50,828 nt of DNA. Source: Phallusia fumigata (lineage: Eukaryota; Chordata; Ascidiacea; Phlebobranchia; Ascidiidae). Under the pieces are notes generated by a model that was given only the letters and a program-made list of their open reading frames with translations, was not told where the DNA came from and did no database searches. The translations under genes were made by a program, and so were the position numbers. The stretch covers positions 4,309 to 55,136 of the forward strand of contig QXVZ01018277.1 of assembly GCA_008931825.1 (NCBI GenBank), in the 5' to 3' direction. This document shows positions 1 through 11,600 of the stretch, piece by piece; within the stretch, counting starts at the first letter, position 1; each line of letters opens with the position of its first letter.

Positions 1-702
1 AACAAAATTGACGACAGCAAGTATCCACGAATAGTGAAAACCCATTACAAGTACGACTGGGTTCCCAAGCACCCAACAGCAAAATACCTGTACATAACCC
101 GCAATCCAAAAGACGCAATGGTGTCTTTCTACTACCACTGCAAGGGATTTAAAAATTACCAGTGTGCCGATCTTGATTTTGACAAGATGTTTGATCTTTA
201 TGTTAAAAGCGAGGTCGAGTTTTGGGGTTATTTTGATCATGTTGCCGACTGGTACGAAAGGCGTCATGAAGCGAATATGATGTTTTTGCTTTACGAAGGT
301 CTAAAGGTTGACCCCAAGGGCGAAATTTTGAAAATTGCCAAGTTCCTGGGCAACAAATATTTCGAATCTCTTATGGCGGAGGAGGGAAAACTTCTACGGC
401 AAATTATTGAGAAAAGCGGCTTTTCCGCAATGCAAGTTGAGTCTGAAGAACTAGTGAGTACACAGCATATGCAACGAAGTCAGTTGTTAATATTCAATAT
501 ATTCTTGCTATGTTTTTAGGTAGGGGTTGGTCGGCGACCAAAAAACCTTCCATTCATTCGCAAGGGGGAAGTTGGCGATTGGGAAAACCACATGAGCTCG
601 CAGCAATCGAAGATAATGGAAGATTTGATAAAAGAGAAAGGAGACCCAAGTGGTTGGAGCTCGTTGTGGGACAAACATAAAAATGTTTGGGAAAATAGAT
701 GA
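1..702 (+). CDS. cytosolic sulfotransferase (SULT family), 3' part; 5' end outside the window
   Basis: Transfers a sulfuryl group from PAPS to a small acceptor (phenol, steroid or amine) in the cytosol; the acceptor cannot be read from sequence. Two exons are visible: 1-453, open from the first base in frame 1, and 520-702, ending in TGA. They are joined by a phase-0 GTGAGT...TTTTTAG intron. The 3'-phosphate-binding stretch YITRNPKDAMVSF is intact, as is the C-terminal PAPS motif RKGEVGDWENH. The 5'-phosphosulfate loop (PKxGTTW) and the start codon lie left of the window. The intron sits just before the RKGxxGDW exon, exactly as in the other three copies here. A polyadenylation signal AATAAA lies at 825-830. 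Family assignment is secure; substrate is unknown. Confidence 0.93.
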
Positions 703-1945
703 ACCAATTTTCCTTCTCAGTGTACTGGTTTCTGTTTTTTGTGTATGTTGGCAAAACACAAATCAATTGTAAATGCGATCCTTATATCCAGAAATTTGTG
801 CATCAGTGTATGCACGCAATTGCAAATAAATGTAGTAATACTTTGTGGCACTATCCGCTGCAAATCAAGACTGGTGAGCTTATCGCTTTATACTCTTTCT
901 GAAACCTATTATACATAGCCAAACGGGGCTAATGATCTGTAGTCTGTCTGCGCCTTTTCGCGTTTGGATGTTTTGTTGTTGCATGTTTGGAAAAAAGGCT
1001 GGACCTGTGGTTTATTGAGGTTACGTAAATGTATCTTTCCTAACGGGTTGTTAAATGTGTTACGCCAGTGTTACGTCAGACATATAAATAGTATGCACAC
1101 ATAACAGTCCATATAAATGGCGGTAAATGTCCTACTGGGAAGCTATAAACGCGACGGCCATACATTCAGTTTCATGCAGGTTATGGGTTGATATACTGAT
1201 TCGATTGTGTGTTAATTGAACCATAAGTACTATATTATAGAAACTAGATGTGATGTTCAAGCGCGACTCTCAAACAACTTTTTAAACTGGATTTTAGTAA
1301 ATTGGTAAAATCATTGACGTTTTTACTCATCAAGGAACAGCCGAAAGTTCCAAGGAAGCTTTTGTTGCCACGTGACTTACTGTTTTCTGCTGAAATATTC
1401 TTTGCAGCATTTTCTGTATTTTTAAAACCTTTAGTTAGCCATTATTAATTATCACGAATACGTAACCATTTTGTCAACATTTCCTTCCCATAGTATTTCA
1501 TGAGAGGTCATGGTCTGAAAGAAAAGTTTCCATGTAGCTGCCTACAAACATGCGGTTTCAAATTAGAATCGGACCCTTAAAAAGAGAAAACTACTTATCT
1601 ATAGGTCTTGTTCATGTATTAGTTCATTAACCTGAAGGAACTTAGTAGTGTGAATAAACGAGGCGATTTATGCGTTACAACATGATAGGCGGAAAATCAA
1701 AACTATAGCAAAATGTTACGCATTATAATTGCTCTTTAAAAACAACGAGACAAATTAATATATATATTGTTGCAACGATAACAAAGCAGTGGTAAAGCAA
1801 AACGATGAAACTACGCAGTATGCAGGTTTACAAAGAATAACAAAAAAATAAAAACCTAACCCTATTGACCACAGTCGATAACGTTGGCGCTTGAGAAATG
1901 GATATTGCAACTTCAAAAGCACATTGCAATTCCACTTCACATTCC
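703..1945. other. intergenic, no gene seen
   Basis: The first ~130 bp are the 3' UTR of the upstream sulfotransferase, with AATAAA at 825-830. The rest is AT-rich and has no open frame with recognisable protein similarity and no clear repeat. Confidence 0.6.
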
Positions 1946-2622
1946 TTAATTGTCCCAAACGCCTTTATGATTGTCCCACAATGAACTCCAACCGCTTGTG
2001 GCGCCCTTTTCTTTGATCTTATCTTCCATGACTTTTGATTGTTCGGGACTCAGGTGATTTCGCCAATCTCCGACCTGGCCTTTGCGAACGAACGGCAAGT
2101 CGGCTGGACGTTCTGCATTTGTCTGCAAGCATATTTGTCAAGCACATTATCAAATCAAAATATGGTGTGAAAACAAAAAAACAAAATTTTTGTAGAAATT
2201 AAGGCGTCTTAAGTATATTATCGTTTGAAAATGACATTAAAGTTTGTAGCTCAAATAAATTTGCGACAATACATTTTAACTGTGGTTAACGATATTGCAC
2301 ATATATTTTATTACCAGACATAAAGCAGATCAAAACACATTTTTGTAGAGCATTGGAATTTAGATCTAATTACAAACATTTAGAATCGTTTATTTGCATT
2401 GCGTACCCATTTAACTCGGCTGTTTTTCATTTGACCAAAACTGGTTTTCTCCAAAACGACTTTCAACAGTCTTCGATCTTCGTTCATCATCGCCTCGTAA
2501 TACTTATCGCCCAGAAACTTTGCTATTTTCAACACTTGACCTTCGATGTCCTGCTTCAAATTCTCATAGAGCAGAAACATGACGTTTGCTTCGTTTCGCT
2601 TTTCATACCACTCGGTCACGTG
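1946..2622 (-). CDS. cytosolic sulfotransferase, C-terminal half; cut by an assembly gap
   Basis: The 3' part of a second sulfotransferase, nearly the same in protein as the complete copy at 4840-5845. Visible exons are 2622-2398 (interrupted by the N at 2623) and 2122-1946, which ends in TAA and carries RKGQVGDWRNHL. The PKxGTTW loop and the YITRNPKDA motif are missing because the sequence beyond the N is unrelated. The donor at the end of the first visible exon reads GCAAAT where the sister gene has GTAAAT, so either this is a GC-AG intron or the site is mutated. No stop or frameshift appears inside the visible coding part, so it may be an intact gene broken only by the assembly. Whether it is expressed is open. 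Confidence 0.8.
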
Positions 2623-2623
2623 N
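2623..2623. other. assembly join (single N)
   Basis: A single ambiguous base where sulfotransferase coding sequence on the left meets unrelated sequence on the right. It marks a gap of unknown size, not a biological breakpoint. Confidence 0.85.
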
Positions 2624-2795
2624 CCCTCAAGACTGCACAAACTGTGGTTTTCAGTGCTATATTATGGCGATGAAGGTGCAAGAACAGTGCTCGAAATCAG
2701 CGACTGACAAATAAATACAGTTCGTATCCAAGGTTCAATTGTGGTCACAGCAGTGCGAGATTATACAGAAAGAGACCAATTTGAGAACAGTTTGA

Positions 2796-3418
2796 GATTT
2801 CTGAAGTTCACAGTACCTAGGTGTTTGGCACTATGGTGTTGGTTTTATCGTCTAAACATTTACCAACAATAACAAATGAAATGGTTACTAAAACGCTCCA
2901 CATGGCTAGACATTAACATAATTGCAACTTGCTGACATACAAACAATTAGACTTGGTCGATTCTAACAGATCACTGCACTAAACATAAAAACTGCACTTT
3001 TAGATCAAGATTTGGCTAAGTCCAAGCACGTTTTAGTCACATGACACATATAGAGGAAAGGATTGGCCCAAAACTAACAAAGACCAATGCACATGGGAAT
3101 TAACTTNGATTTCTGAAGTTCACAGTACCTAGCTGTTTGGCACTATGGTGTTGGTTTTATCGTCTAAACATTTACCAACAATAACAAATGAAATGGTTAC
3201 TAAAACGCTCCACATGGCTAGACATTAACATAATTGCAACTTGCTGACATACAAACAATTAGACTTGGTCGATTCTAACAGATCACTGCACTAAACATAA
3301 AAACTGCACTTTTAGATCAAGATTTGGCTAAGTCCAAGCACGTTTTAGTCACATGACACATATAGAGGAAAGGATTGGCCCAAAACTAACAAAGACCAAT
3401 GCACATGGGAATTAACTT
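2796..3418 (+). repeat. 311-bp direct duplication around an N: assembly artefact
   Basis: Bases 2796-3106 are repeated at 3108-3418 with one mismatch seen (AGGTGTTT versus AGCTGTTT), separated only by the N at 3107. Two contig ends that overlap but were not merged produce exactly this pattern. It should be read as one copy of noncoding sequence. Confidence 0.85.
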
Positions 3419-4839
3419 CACGCACAGTTGCACTTGGGAAAGGAAACATAGAAATCATATTTAAACATTGTGAATTTGTCCGTAACATTGTTTGTTTCTG
3501 GATAAAATCAAGCTAATTAAGGGTAGATTTCTGGTTGACCAGTTGAACAAACTTCAATATCCTATTTCGGTGTCTACAGTTTAATTACAACAGTAAAACG
3601 ATTTAAAACAAATAGAAATTTGACATTTTACAACTTATCGTGACATAGTGATTTACACAATTAAGAGTTTTCTGTAACACCATGTGTTTCGCTGCCCGCC
3701 TCTGACTTTGCGTTAAAACTTCATTAAAGACTGTAGTAAAACTGGGAGTATGGCTTTCACAATATTGCTATTCCATACACACCAGAACCCAATTTAAAAA
3801 AGATATATTTACTACGTTGTTTTACATTGGTTCCCACAGCTTTCTAAGGCTTTTAAGAAACGATTTTTTTTCTGTAGGCAGAAAAGTACCGGTCCCTGCC
3901 CATGCAAGATGGTGGTTATTCGTCTTTCTCTCATGTCCGTAGTATAAACAAAAATTTGTAGGGTGCTATGAGTATGCACAATAGTTTTACAGGATTTACG
4001 GGCTAGCGAGGTTACAGCTTGGGCTAGGAGGTTAAACAAACCATTGATATACTACTGTGAACTGTGTTTACAAATTGTTACACATTTTATCGGTTTAATG
4101 AGGTAACTGCTTTGGTTAGGGGTAAAACACAGCAAGCAATGCACCATAACAGCATGTTCTACAACCTGTCTCAATATTTATCTATTTGGGACATTGTTTC
4201 ATATTTTGCCTTTTTTTGGGGGACTAGCGGGCTAACCGCTAGGACAATGATGTTCAACACAACGTTTCGTTCATCACTCTGGCATGTTAAACAGTCTGTC
4301 TAAATTTAATACCATTCAGGGTGGTTTAATATTTAAAACTATTTTGGGGGACTGTTGTGGGGTAACGTTTGGTGCTGTTTGGTTGATACGTAGTCTTTTA
4401 TGTTGATTACGTGTGAGCCGTTTATTCGCTTGCATTACGTAACATGGTCAAACAAATTAAACAACAGACCACAAGGACCCAACCTTATAAACCCGTTTTT
4501 TGTCATCAAGATTTTAGGCGGTGAATCAAAATCACGACACAGTGCCACAGATCGCGTACAGTGCACTTAAAATACAACGGAAATTGAATTCGCTTTATCA
4601 ACGACAGGAGGGGTGCCTAGGGTCTGAAATGCATTTGAGTACGAAACGAATCAATACAAGTATTGTTGCATGTTAATAAAGCAGTGTCTAAGCGAGATAA
4701 TGCGACTATGCAGTTCAACATAAAGCAATGTAAAGTACAAAAACCTAATTCTTTCGACAAAAGCGAAAATGTTGCATATTGATTTTTGAGGAATTGGTAT
4801 TGCAATAGTTGACACAAATTGTAATTGGAATTGGCCTAT
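3419..4839. other. intergenic, no gene recognised
   Basis: AT-rich sequence between two minus-strand sulfotransferases. Short open frames (for example 3812-4039 and 4064-4303) have no recognisable motif and no splice-consistent extension. The stretch 3880-4300 looks like old interspersed repeat material, but no terminal repeats could be defined. Confidence 0.5.
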
Positions 4840-5845
4840 CTAGTTTTCCCAAACGCCTTGATGATTATCCCACAATGAACTCCAACCGCTTGTGGCGCCC
4901 TTTTCTTTGATCTTATCTTCCATAACTTTTGATTGTTCGGGACTCAGGTGATTTCGCCAATCTCCGACCTGGCCTTTGCGAACGAAAGGTAACTCTGCTG
5001 GACGTTCTGCATTTGTCTGCAAATAAATTGGCTTAATTACTGCTGTAAATCAAATCTAAAGTAAAAATGAAAGGATACAAGTTCAAAGGTTTTTAGATCT
5101 GATCAAATGTTTAACGTTGTTTATTTACATTGCGTACCCATTTAACTCGGCTGTTTTTCATTTGACCAAAACTGGTTTTCTCCAAAAGGACTTTCAACAG
5201 GCGTCGATCTTCGTTAATCATCGCCTCGTAATACTTATCGCCAAGGAACCTTGCTATCTTTAACACTTGACCTTCGATGTCCTGCTTCAAATTCTCATAG
5301 AGCAAAAACAGGACGTTTTCCTCGTCACGATTTTCATACCACTCGGTCACGTGGTCAAAGTAGCCATTTATATTGATGTCACCTTGCACATACCGATCAA
5401 AAAGTTTGTCAAAATCAATCGTGTCCTTGCCAAAGTACTGCGGAAATCCCTTGCAGTGGAAATAAAAAGAAACCATGGCGTCTTTTGGATTACGCGTGAT
5501 ATAAAGATACTTTGCTTTTGGGTGGTAAGGCACCCAGCTCTGTTTAAAGTGAGTCTTGATCAGGCGTGGGTACTTCGTATTATCAATTCTGTTTGTGAAA
5601 TCGCTGCCGTCAAATTCTAACATGGGAATGTTATCTCGGAGACGGCCCTCCATGTCTTGTCCTTCGTGCAGGATGAGCCATACTATGTTTTGCAGCCAAG
5701 TCGTTCCGGTTTTCGCAAAAGAGCAAATAAAGATATCAGTCGGCCCGGCTTTATATTGTAGTGCTGCGTCAATGTCCTTCTGCTGAAAACTCTCTGCAAA
5801 CTTGGAGGTATCCCCAGTTACAGGGTGCTTTAGCGTTACAAGCAT
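4840..5845 (-). CDS. cytosolic sulfotransferase (SULT family), complete
   Basis: Complete two-exon gene of about 298 aa, the usual SULT length: exon 1 5845-5129, exon 2 5016-4840 (TAG). The intron is phase 0 with donor GTAAAT and acceptor TTTGCAG. PAPS-binding elements are all present: FAKTGTTWLQN (5'-phosphosulfate loop), YITRNPKDAMVSF (3'-phosphate binding) and RKGQVGDWRNHL near the C-terminus. The catalytic-base His lies in LIKTHF. The first residue of the loop is Phe-Ala where most SULTs have Tyr-Pro. No signal peptide, so a soluble cytosolic enzyme. It shares its strand and very high similarity with the fragment at 1946-2622, suggesting a recent tandem duplication. Substrate unknown. Confidence 0.93.
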
Positions 5846-7209
5846 CTTTATATTGTACCGTCCTCTTTGCAGAGTCTGTATCTAAGCTTACGGATACAAT
5901 TGCAGTCAAATCAGTTAAAAATGTCACGTGCAATGGTGCGATAATTTTTTTACTTTTTTAACTAAACCGATGATGAACAGCGCCGCCGTAATTATCTTAG
6001 GAAGCTTTGCTATATGGGTACTTTCTATACCCGCCCATGTTACTGTTTTAGCATGTCCTGTTTTTTTAATGTAAAGCTTTCGCTGTTATGATATCTTGCT
6101 TTATCACATTACATTGTCTTTAATCTGTATTTGGTGACATTTGAATCTCTACAAAACTCGAAAATCAGACTTTGTCTTGGGTTTGAGTATAATATTTGTA
6201 AAACTACGTACACAAACCAATCGGTCAACTGCCTTTACTGCACACTCGGGTGTGCAAACCTTTCAAAACAAAACCCTCTCTCAGCGTTGCTGGGCTATCT
6301 GTCCGAAGGCTCACACCACTTCGGCCGTTAATGATTAAAACGGCTCAGGGCGTAACCGGTACACTGATGTTTACTTGAATTGCAATTTCGGGTGTAAAAA
6401 CCAGGCCGTGAAATGATTTAAAACTGACACAGATACAAAATTAGAAATATTATTGCACGTTTGAGTGCCCCAACGAGACTTTTGTGTATGGCAACACAAC
6501 CTTTGAAAGGCACCTAAGGCTGCCAATTTATAAAAGAGCAAATGGTTTTTATGTTTTTGCTTTTTTCGATTCTCGTTTTTCTCTCCTTATCCCAAACTGC
6601 GTTTAAACGTGGATCAGCTTTCCGCCGAAGAAATCATTGTGGCGCAGTGCGCCTAGTTTTAATGCCGCTAGCGATACTATGCTTCCAACCGAGCATAGCA
6701 AAATGAGAAAGTCAACCGACAGCGCAGAGCAAAGTACATTGTTTGCATTGCGCAGTGAGACTTGTGTGGGTTTACCCTGTTTTTGCGTTTGGGAGACTGG
6801 CTCTGCTTGTTCTGAAGTTTAGGTGCTGGTATGTCCCTGTTGTCTCAATTGTTCAAGTGGGCAACAAGCGTCAGTGTTTTATTTTTGTGGTAACTTATGC
6901 TCTGTGGCTTTTAAGCAAGAGGGTTTGCAGTTTGCGTTTAAACGCCTATACTTTGTCCGCCCAAACGCCGCGACAGCTGTTGCATTGGCAACAGGAAATC
7001 GCAGTGATAGAACCTCACAGAATAATCTAGCAATGCAAGGATTGGGTGTCTGCCTTGGTGTTTCGTAGCATTTTGCCCTAATGCAGATATCGTTACACTT
7101 CGCACGAAAATTTCATATATTTAAGTGACATATTTTTAAGTAGTTGTCTGTTGGAATTTACAAATTTTATTTCCTTTGTCAAGGTTTTTGTTTGCGTGTA
7201 GGTTATTGA
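5846..7209. other. intergenic region between divergent sulfotransferase genes
   Basis: The flanking sulfotransferases point away from each other, so this stretch should hold both promoters. No TATA box could be placed with confidence. A splice-acceptor-like sequence (pyrimidine tract then GTGTAG) ends at 7201, eight bases before the ATG of the plus-strand gene, and could receive a 5' UTR exon or a spliced leader. Open frames around 6640-7070 overlap in several frames and show no known motif. Confidence 0.5.
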
Positions 7210-8296
7210 ATGTTGAATTACAAAAGTATGTCACAAGTCAGTGAAAACCAAATAAGTAACTCAGACAACTTGGAAATGCCAAGTTTCATTCGACTGAAGC
7301 ATCCAAACAAAGATGAAACAACGCTGTACCCAATGGACTTTGAGCAAGCAGAACTGGACGATGCTGTAAGATACCAAGCGGAGGATAGCGACATTTTCGT
7401 ATGCTCTTACCCTAAATGTGGCACTACCTGGTTACAAAACATCGCTTGGCTAATTGTGCACAATGGCGAGCCAATTCCAAACAAGATACGTCATTCGATG
7501 CCGATGCTTGAGTTTGATGGGGCGACAGTCGCAGAGAAAATCGACAACACAGTTTACCCGCGCATCATCAAATCTCACCTGCCGCAGAGTTGGGTGCCTT
7601 ACAACGAAAATGCGAAATACCTGTACATCACACGCAACCCCAAGGACTCCCTAATCTCCTTTTTCTACCACTGCAGGAGCTTTAAGGAGCACTACGGGTG
7701 CCCCGACCTAAAGTTCGATTCACTGCTTGACTTGTATGTTCACGGTGAGGTCGAGTTTGGAAGCTATTTTCAACATGTGAGCGACTGGTATTCGAAACGA
7801 GACGATCCCAATGTTCTTTTCCTCCTTTACGAAGATTTGAAGAGTGACGTGAAGACACAGGTGCTCAAAGTTGGAAAGTTTCTTGGTGATAAATACGAAA
7901 AGGCGTTGCTGGCAAACAATGGAAAACTGTTGGACACTGTGGTTAAATCCAGTTCATTGAAATCTATGAAAAGTCAGGAACATAAATGGGTGAGTAAGTT
8001 AGGCGGGACTGCGATTTTCAGTGCTTTTTTGGTTTTGTAAAATGTGTATGCCTGCTACAGTATGGTAAAGTTCAATACCGTGTGATCGTTCAGCTAAATT
8101 CTTAAGAGTAATTTATAAATTTCAGAGCTTATCTCCCAGAGATGACAAACAGCCTTTCATCCGCAAAGGCCAAATCGGCGATTGGAAAAATCACATGAGC
8201 CCAGAACAAGCGACAGCTATTGACAACCGAATCAAAGAAATGGGGGGTGCAAGCGGATGGTCAAACCTGTGGGACGCCCACAAAGATGTTTATTAA
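7210..8296 (+). CDS. cytosolic sulfotransferase (SULT family), complete
   Basis: Two-exon gene of about 316 aa: exon 1 7210-7989, exon 2 8126-8296 (TAA), phase-0 intron with GTGAGT donor and ATTTCAG acceptor. The start at 7210 is used because an in-frame TGA lies directly upstream; Met-7 and Met-23 are possible later starts, and the latter would match the short N-terminus of the copy at 5845. Motifs: YPKCGTTWLQN at residues 67-77, KSHLPQSW with the catalytic His, YITRNPKDSLISF, and RKGQIGDWKNHM in exon 2. Serves PAPS-dependent sulfation in the cytosol; acceptor unknown. AATAAA at 8524-8529 ends the transcript close to the 3' end of the minus-strand receptor gene, so the two genes converge. 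Confidence 0.94.
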
Positions 8297-8634
8297 TAGT
8301 GCGCACAAGGTTATTTTGTTCTCGCACATGGCGTTGACGATCTATACTTATGTGTTAAGCGTGTGCCAAAGAATGAAGTTGATTTATCATTCGCCGTCAA
8401 TTATTGCAAAATCAGGTGACAATAATTGTAGTGTTGACATCAACATATTTGTGCAATCAAATCTGACTGCTGGAGTGTTAACACGTTTGCTGCAATTAAC
8501 TACGTGTCCCAGGAAAACTTAACAATAAAAACGAAAAATTTCATCAGCGCCAAAACCGCAACAAAATTAACAACACCGGTAGCAGCAATAAATACAATCA
8601 AGCTGTCCTACAAAACAAATGCGAAATCGCAACG

Positions 8635-11600
8635 CTACGAGATTGTTCCGTAGGAACTTGATCTTGCGCTTCGTGCGTCAATCGCAATACTCGAACCGCT
8701 CGCTCGACCTTCTGCAGGTTGGATGCTTGAGCGCGGGAAAGTGTCTTCACTGCTGCGTGGACCCGGTTCCGAAGGCGCTGCAGACTTTGCAACGTCGAGT
8801 GTGAACGTGTCACGATTCGCATCGTCATTCCGGTACGACAACGTCTTTTCCATCGCTGCCAATAAAGGCATGCTGTTCGACCTGCAACAACAAACCACGG
8901 ATAATCGGTTCACTTTGTATGAACTTTGATCGCCTATGAGCGATTAGCAACACAAAACTCGAGAAACATGACGAAGGAAACAGTCAATACATTTTATATC
9001 AAATCACATTTGGCCGATAGCAAGACAAAAAATAGTGTGTTGTTCGTAATAAACTTACAATCAAACGTCCAAGGCAGTGGTTCCCAACCGGGGAGGAATT
9101 TATCGAGTTAGAGGAATTTAGACTTGATCGTTAAGTTATTCATGGTAAGTATAGTATTTTTTTAGGTAAACCAGTGGTAACATACTTTTAATATTACTTT
9201 ATTTCATTTCTTGTCTAGTAGAGGAGGAATTAAAAGTCTCAAAATAAACAAAGGGGTGAATGCATTGTCCAGGGTAATGACGTAAAACGAATATATGGCA
9301 TATTTTAAAAATCGTGCGTTTATCAGGAAACAACTGGTAATTATCAGGAAAACTATTGGACACTACAAGGAAACACAACTGCTGGGAGTACTGCAGACAT
9401 CTTGCCCATTTAGCCTTACCTGTAACATTTGTACCCAATGGCTGCTATAATAATCAGCGCAACAGCGACAGCAACCGGGATAATCAGGGATAAAGATAAC
9501 GAAGGTGAATCTCGCATATTCTCACGCTCCTGGTCATCTGCAGGGGATGGAGTTTCTAAATCAAAAGCAGTGTACATATTGGTTTACCGGTTTTCGGGTG
9601 TGTTAAATTGGTCCTACCTGTTGTCTGCGTTGTTAGGGTTGGCGACGTTGTAGGACCTGGAATCGGCGGAGCTGTTGTCTCTTCATGTTAAAATATAAAC
9701 ACACTGTAAAGTTTTACGCCTGGGAATCGCGTTCATTTGCTTTTTACTCTTCAAGGATAATCGTAGGAACAAATCAAACTCAAAATGCATTTAAAGCAGC
9801 AATTGGCCCAAACGGACGCCAACCTACGATTTTTGCTGAAGCGTGTTGTTGACCTTAATTTTAAAATGACAGATAATATTTGTTTCGCAGTTGCCTTTAT
9901 ATCAAATAAAACATCCTTTCAACAGCTTTGTAGGTTACGTAGTACAAACTCACAATAAAAGAAGTAGTTTCCTGTATACCTGCATCGCTTGGTGCGCTAT
10001 AAAAGCACACAGGTTCCCCACTCCACTGGCCATCGTTTTCACATTCCAGATATTGCTTTTCTTCTACGCTTGTCCCGTTCACACACTCCACCAGCACTTG
10101 TGATCCATATAAGTCTCCACAGGAAGAACTTGTTGGTTTGGCTCTGCGCTCCTTGAGATACTCCTCTGGCGATCCGCAACTTATCACTAGTAATGGATCA
10201 TACGCATTCACTTTTATTTGAATAACATTCAGACAAAATCTCAATGTCCATATTTTCGGATTTTTTAGAATAACGCCCTAAGCCAAGTGGACGATTTGCT
10301 TTATTATATGCAACGGATGTCTGTATTTGCCATTACTGGGGACGTTAAGGCACTTTGGTGTCAATATTTTATTAAATCACTGATTGGTCTCTGTGATTTT
10401 GTGATCAAACTGCAGTCAATTGTCACCTTTGACTGAGATCAGAACTGCACACGTGTCGTGGTTTCCTGCTGCATCAACGGCAGTGTAGCGATGTTCGTAC
10501 TCTCCTTCAGTCAAGTTTACCGGAGGAGGTCTTGCTGGAGTTTCTAGTCTCACTTCGCCGGAATTATCGCTGGCTGCGGGCATCTAAAAACATCCAGTAC
10601 TTCTGATGTTGACTTTGTTATCATCAAACGTTTTCACTTGATCTATTTTTGAAACGCGTACATTTTTTTACCAACAACTGTTTACAAAGGTAGATACGGG
10701 AGCCATATGAATGTAATCAATAGCCAGGTAGTAATACGAACCTTATAGTTCACCAAGACCTTGTTGCCACATCTTGGCGCCACAAACGTCATAGGACCCG
10801 GACAAGTTCCATTAAAGGTTGGTGCGATGCCATCGGTGTTGTTACTGGGTTTGTCACAGTTCTTATCTTGCTGCTCGTTACCACACAAACATATCCGTGA
10901 CGTAAGATATCCGTCGTCTTCCCCGTTGATCACGTTGAGTGAAGTACGATTCTTGGGCAGCGGTATGCAAAGGCCAGTGCAGTTGCCGTTCGAATCCTGA
11001 CACGGGCTTGTTCCTTGTCGCAAAAAATACAAGTGTATGTGATGGCACATTTTTTGACACATCGAAAGTTACAAAGCATGGCAACGTTTTTTTGGTTGAC
11101 TATTGGTTGAAAACTATATCGTTAGGCACGATTTATAAGTTCAAAATTGAAGGAGAAAAAACTTACTAACAACAGCCATCAAAATAAATAGTCTGTCTAT
11201 TAAAGCATGTTTGCTAACGTGCCAGCTCAAGTGTTAAAGATGCTTACCATTTTCAAGTGGAGCAGTTTTACTGCCGGTAAAGCTATGTACGTCGCTTGCT
11301 TTTTCAAAGACGTGTGGTCCAAATTCTTGGGCCAACTTTTCGGCAGAGTTCTTGCGCATGCGCATGACTGTCGGGCGACTCCAGTCCGTCCAGTAAATAA
11401 AATCTACGAACAAAAGCGGGACCGGTTACCTCCTTAGAAAAGTAACACTTATCAATAACAGGAAAGGAAGTTGTTTCATGAAACACACACAACTTTAGTT
11501 ACTTTTCCGAGGTTGTCTCAAACTATGATAACCATTAAATGTCCTTTTTTGTATTCTTTGTGGATTTATATGCAAGCATGTCACGGGTTAAAAAGGCTAC

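Noticed and set aside
6637-7068. Overlapping open frames upstream of the third complete sulfotransferase
   Set aside because: Several frames are open at once with no motif and no splice signals, as expected by chance.
9204-9237. Alternative terminal exon of the receptor gene giving a short tail
   Set aside because: It fits the phase but has a poor acceptor (TTTTGAG); the exon at 8881-8635 has a good acceptor, the right phase and a long open frame.
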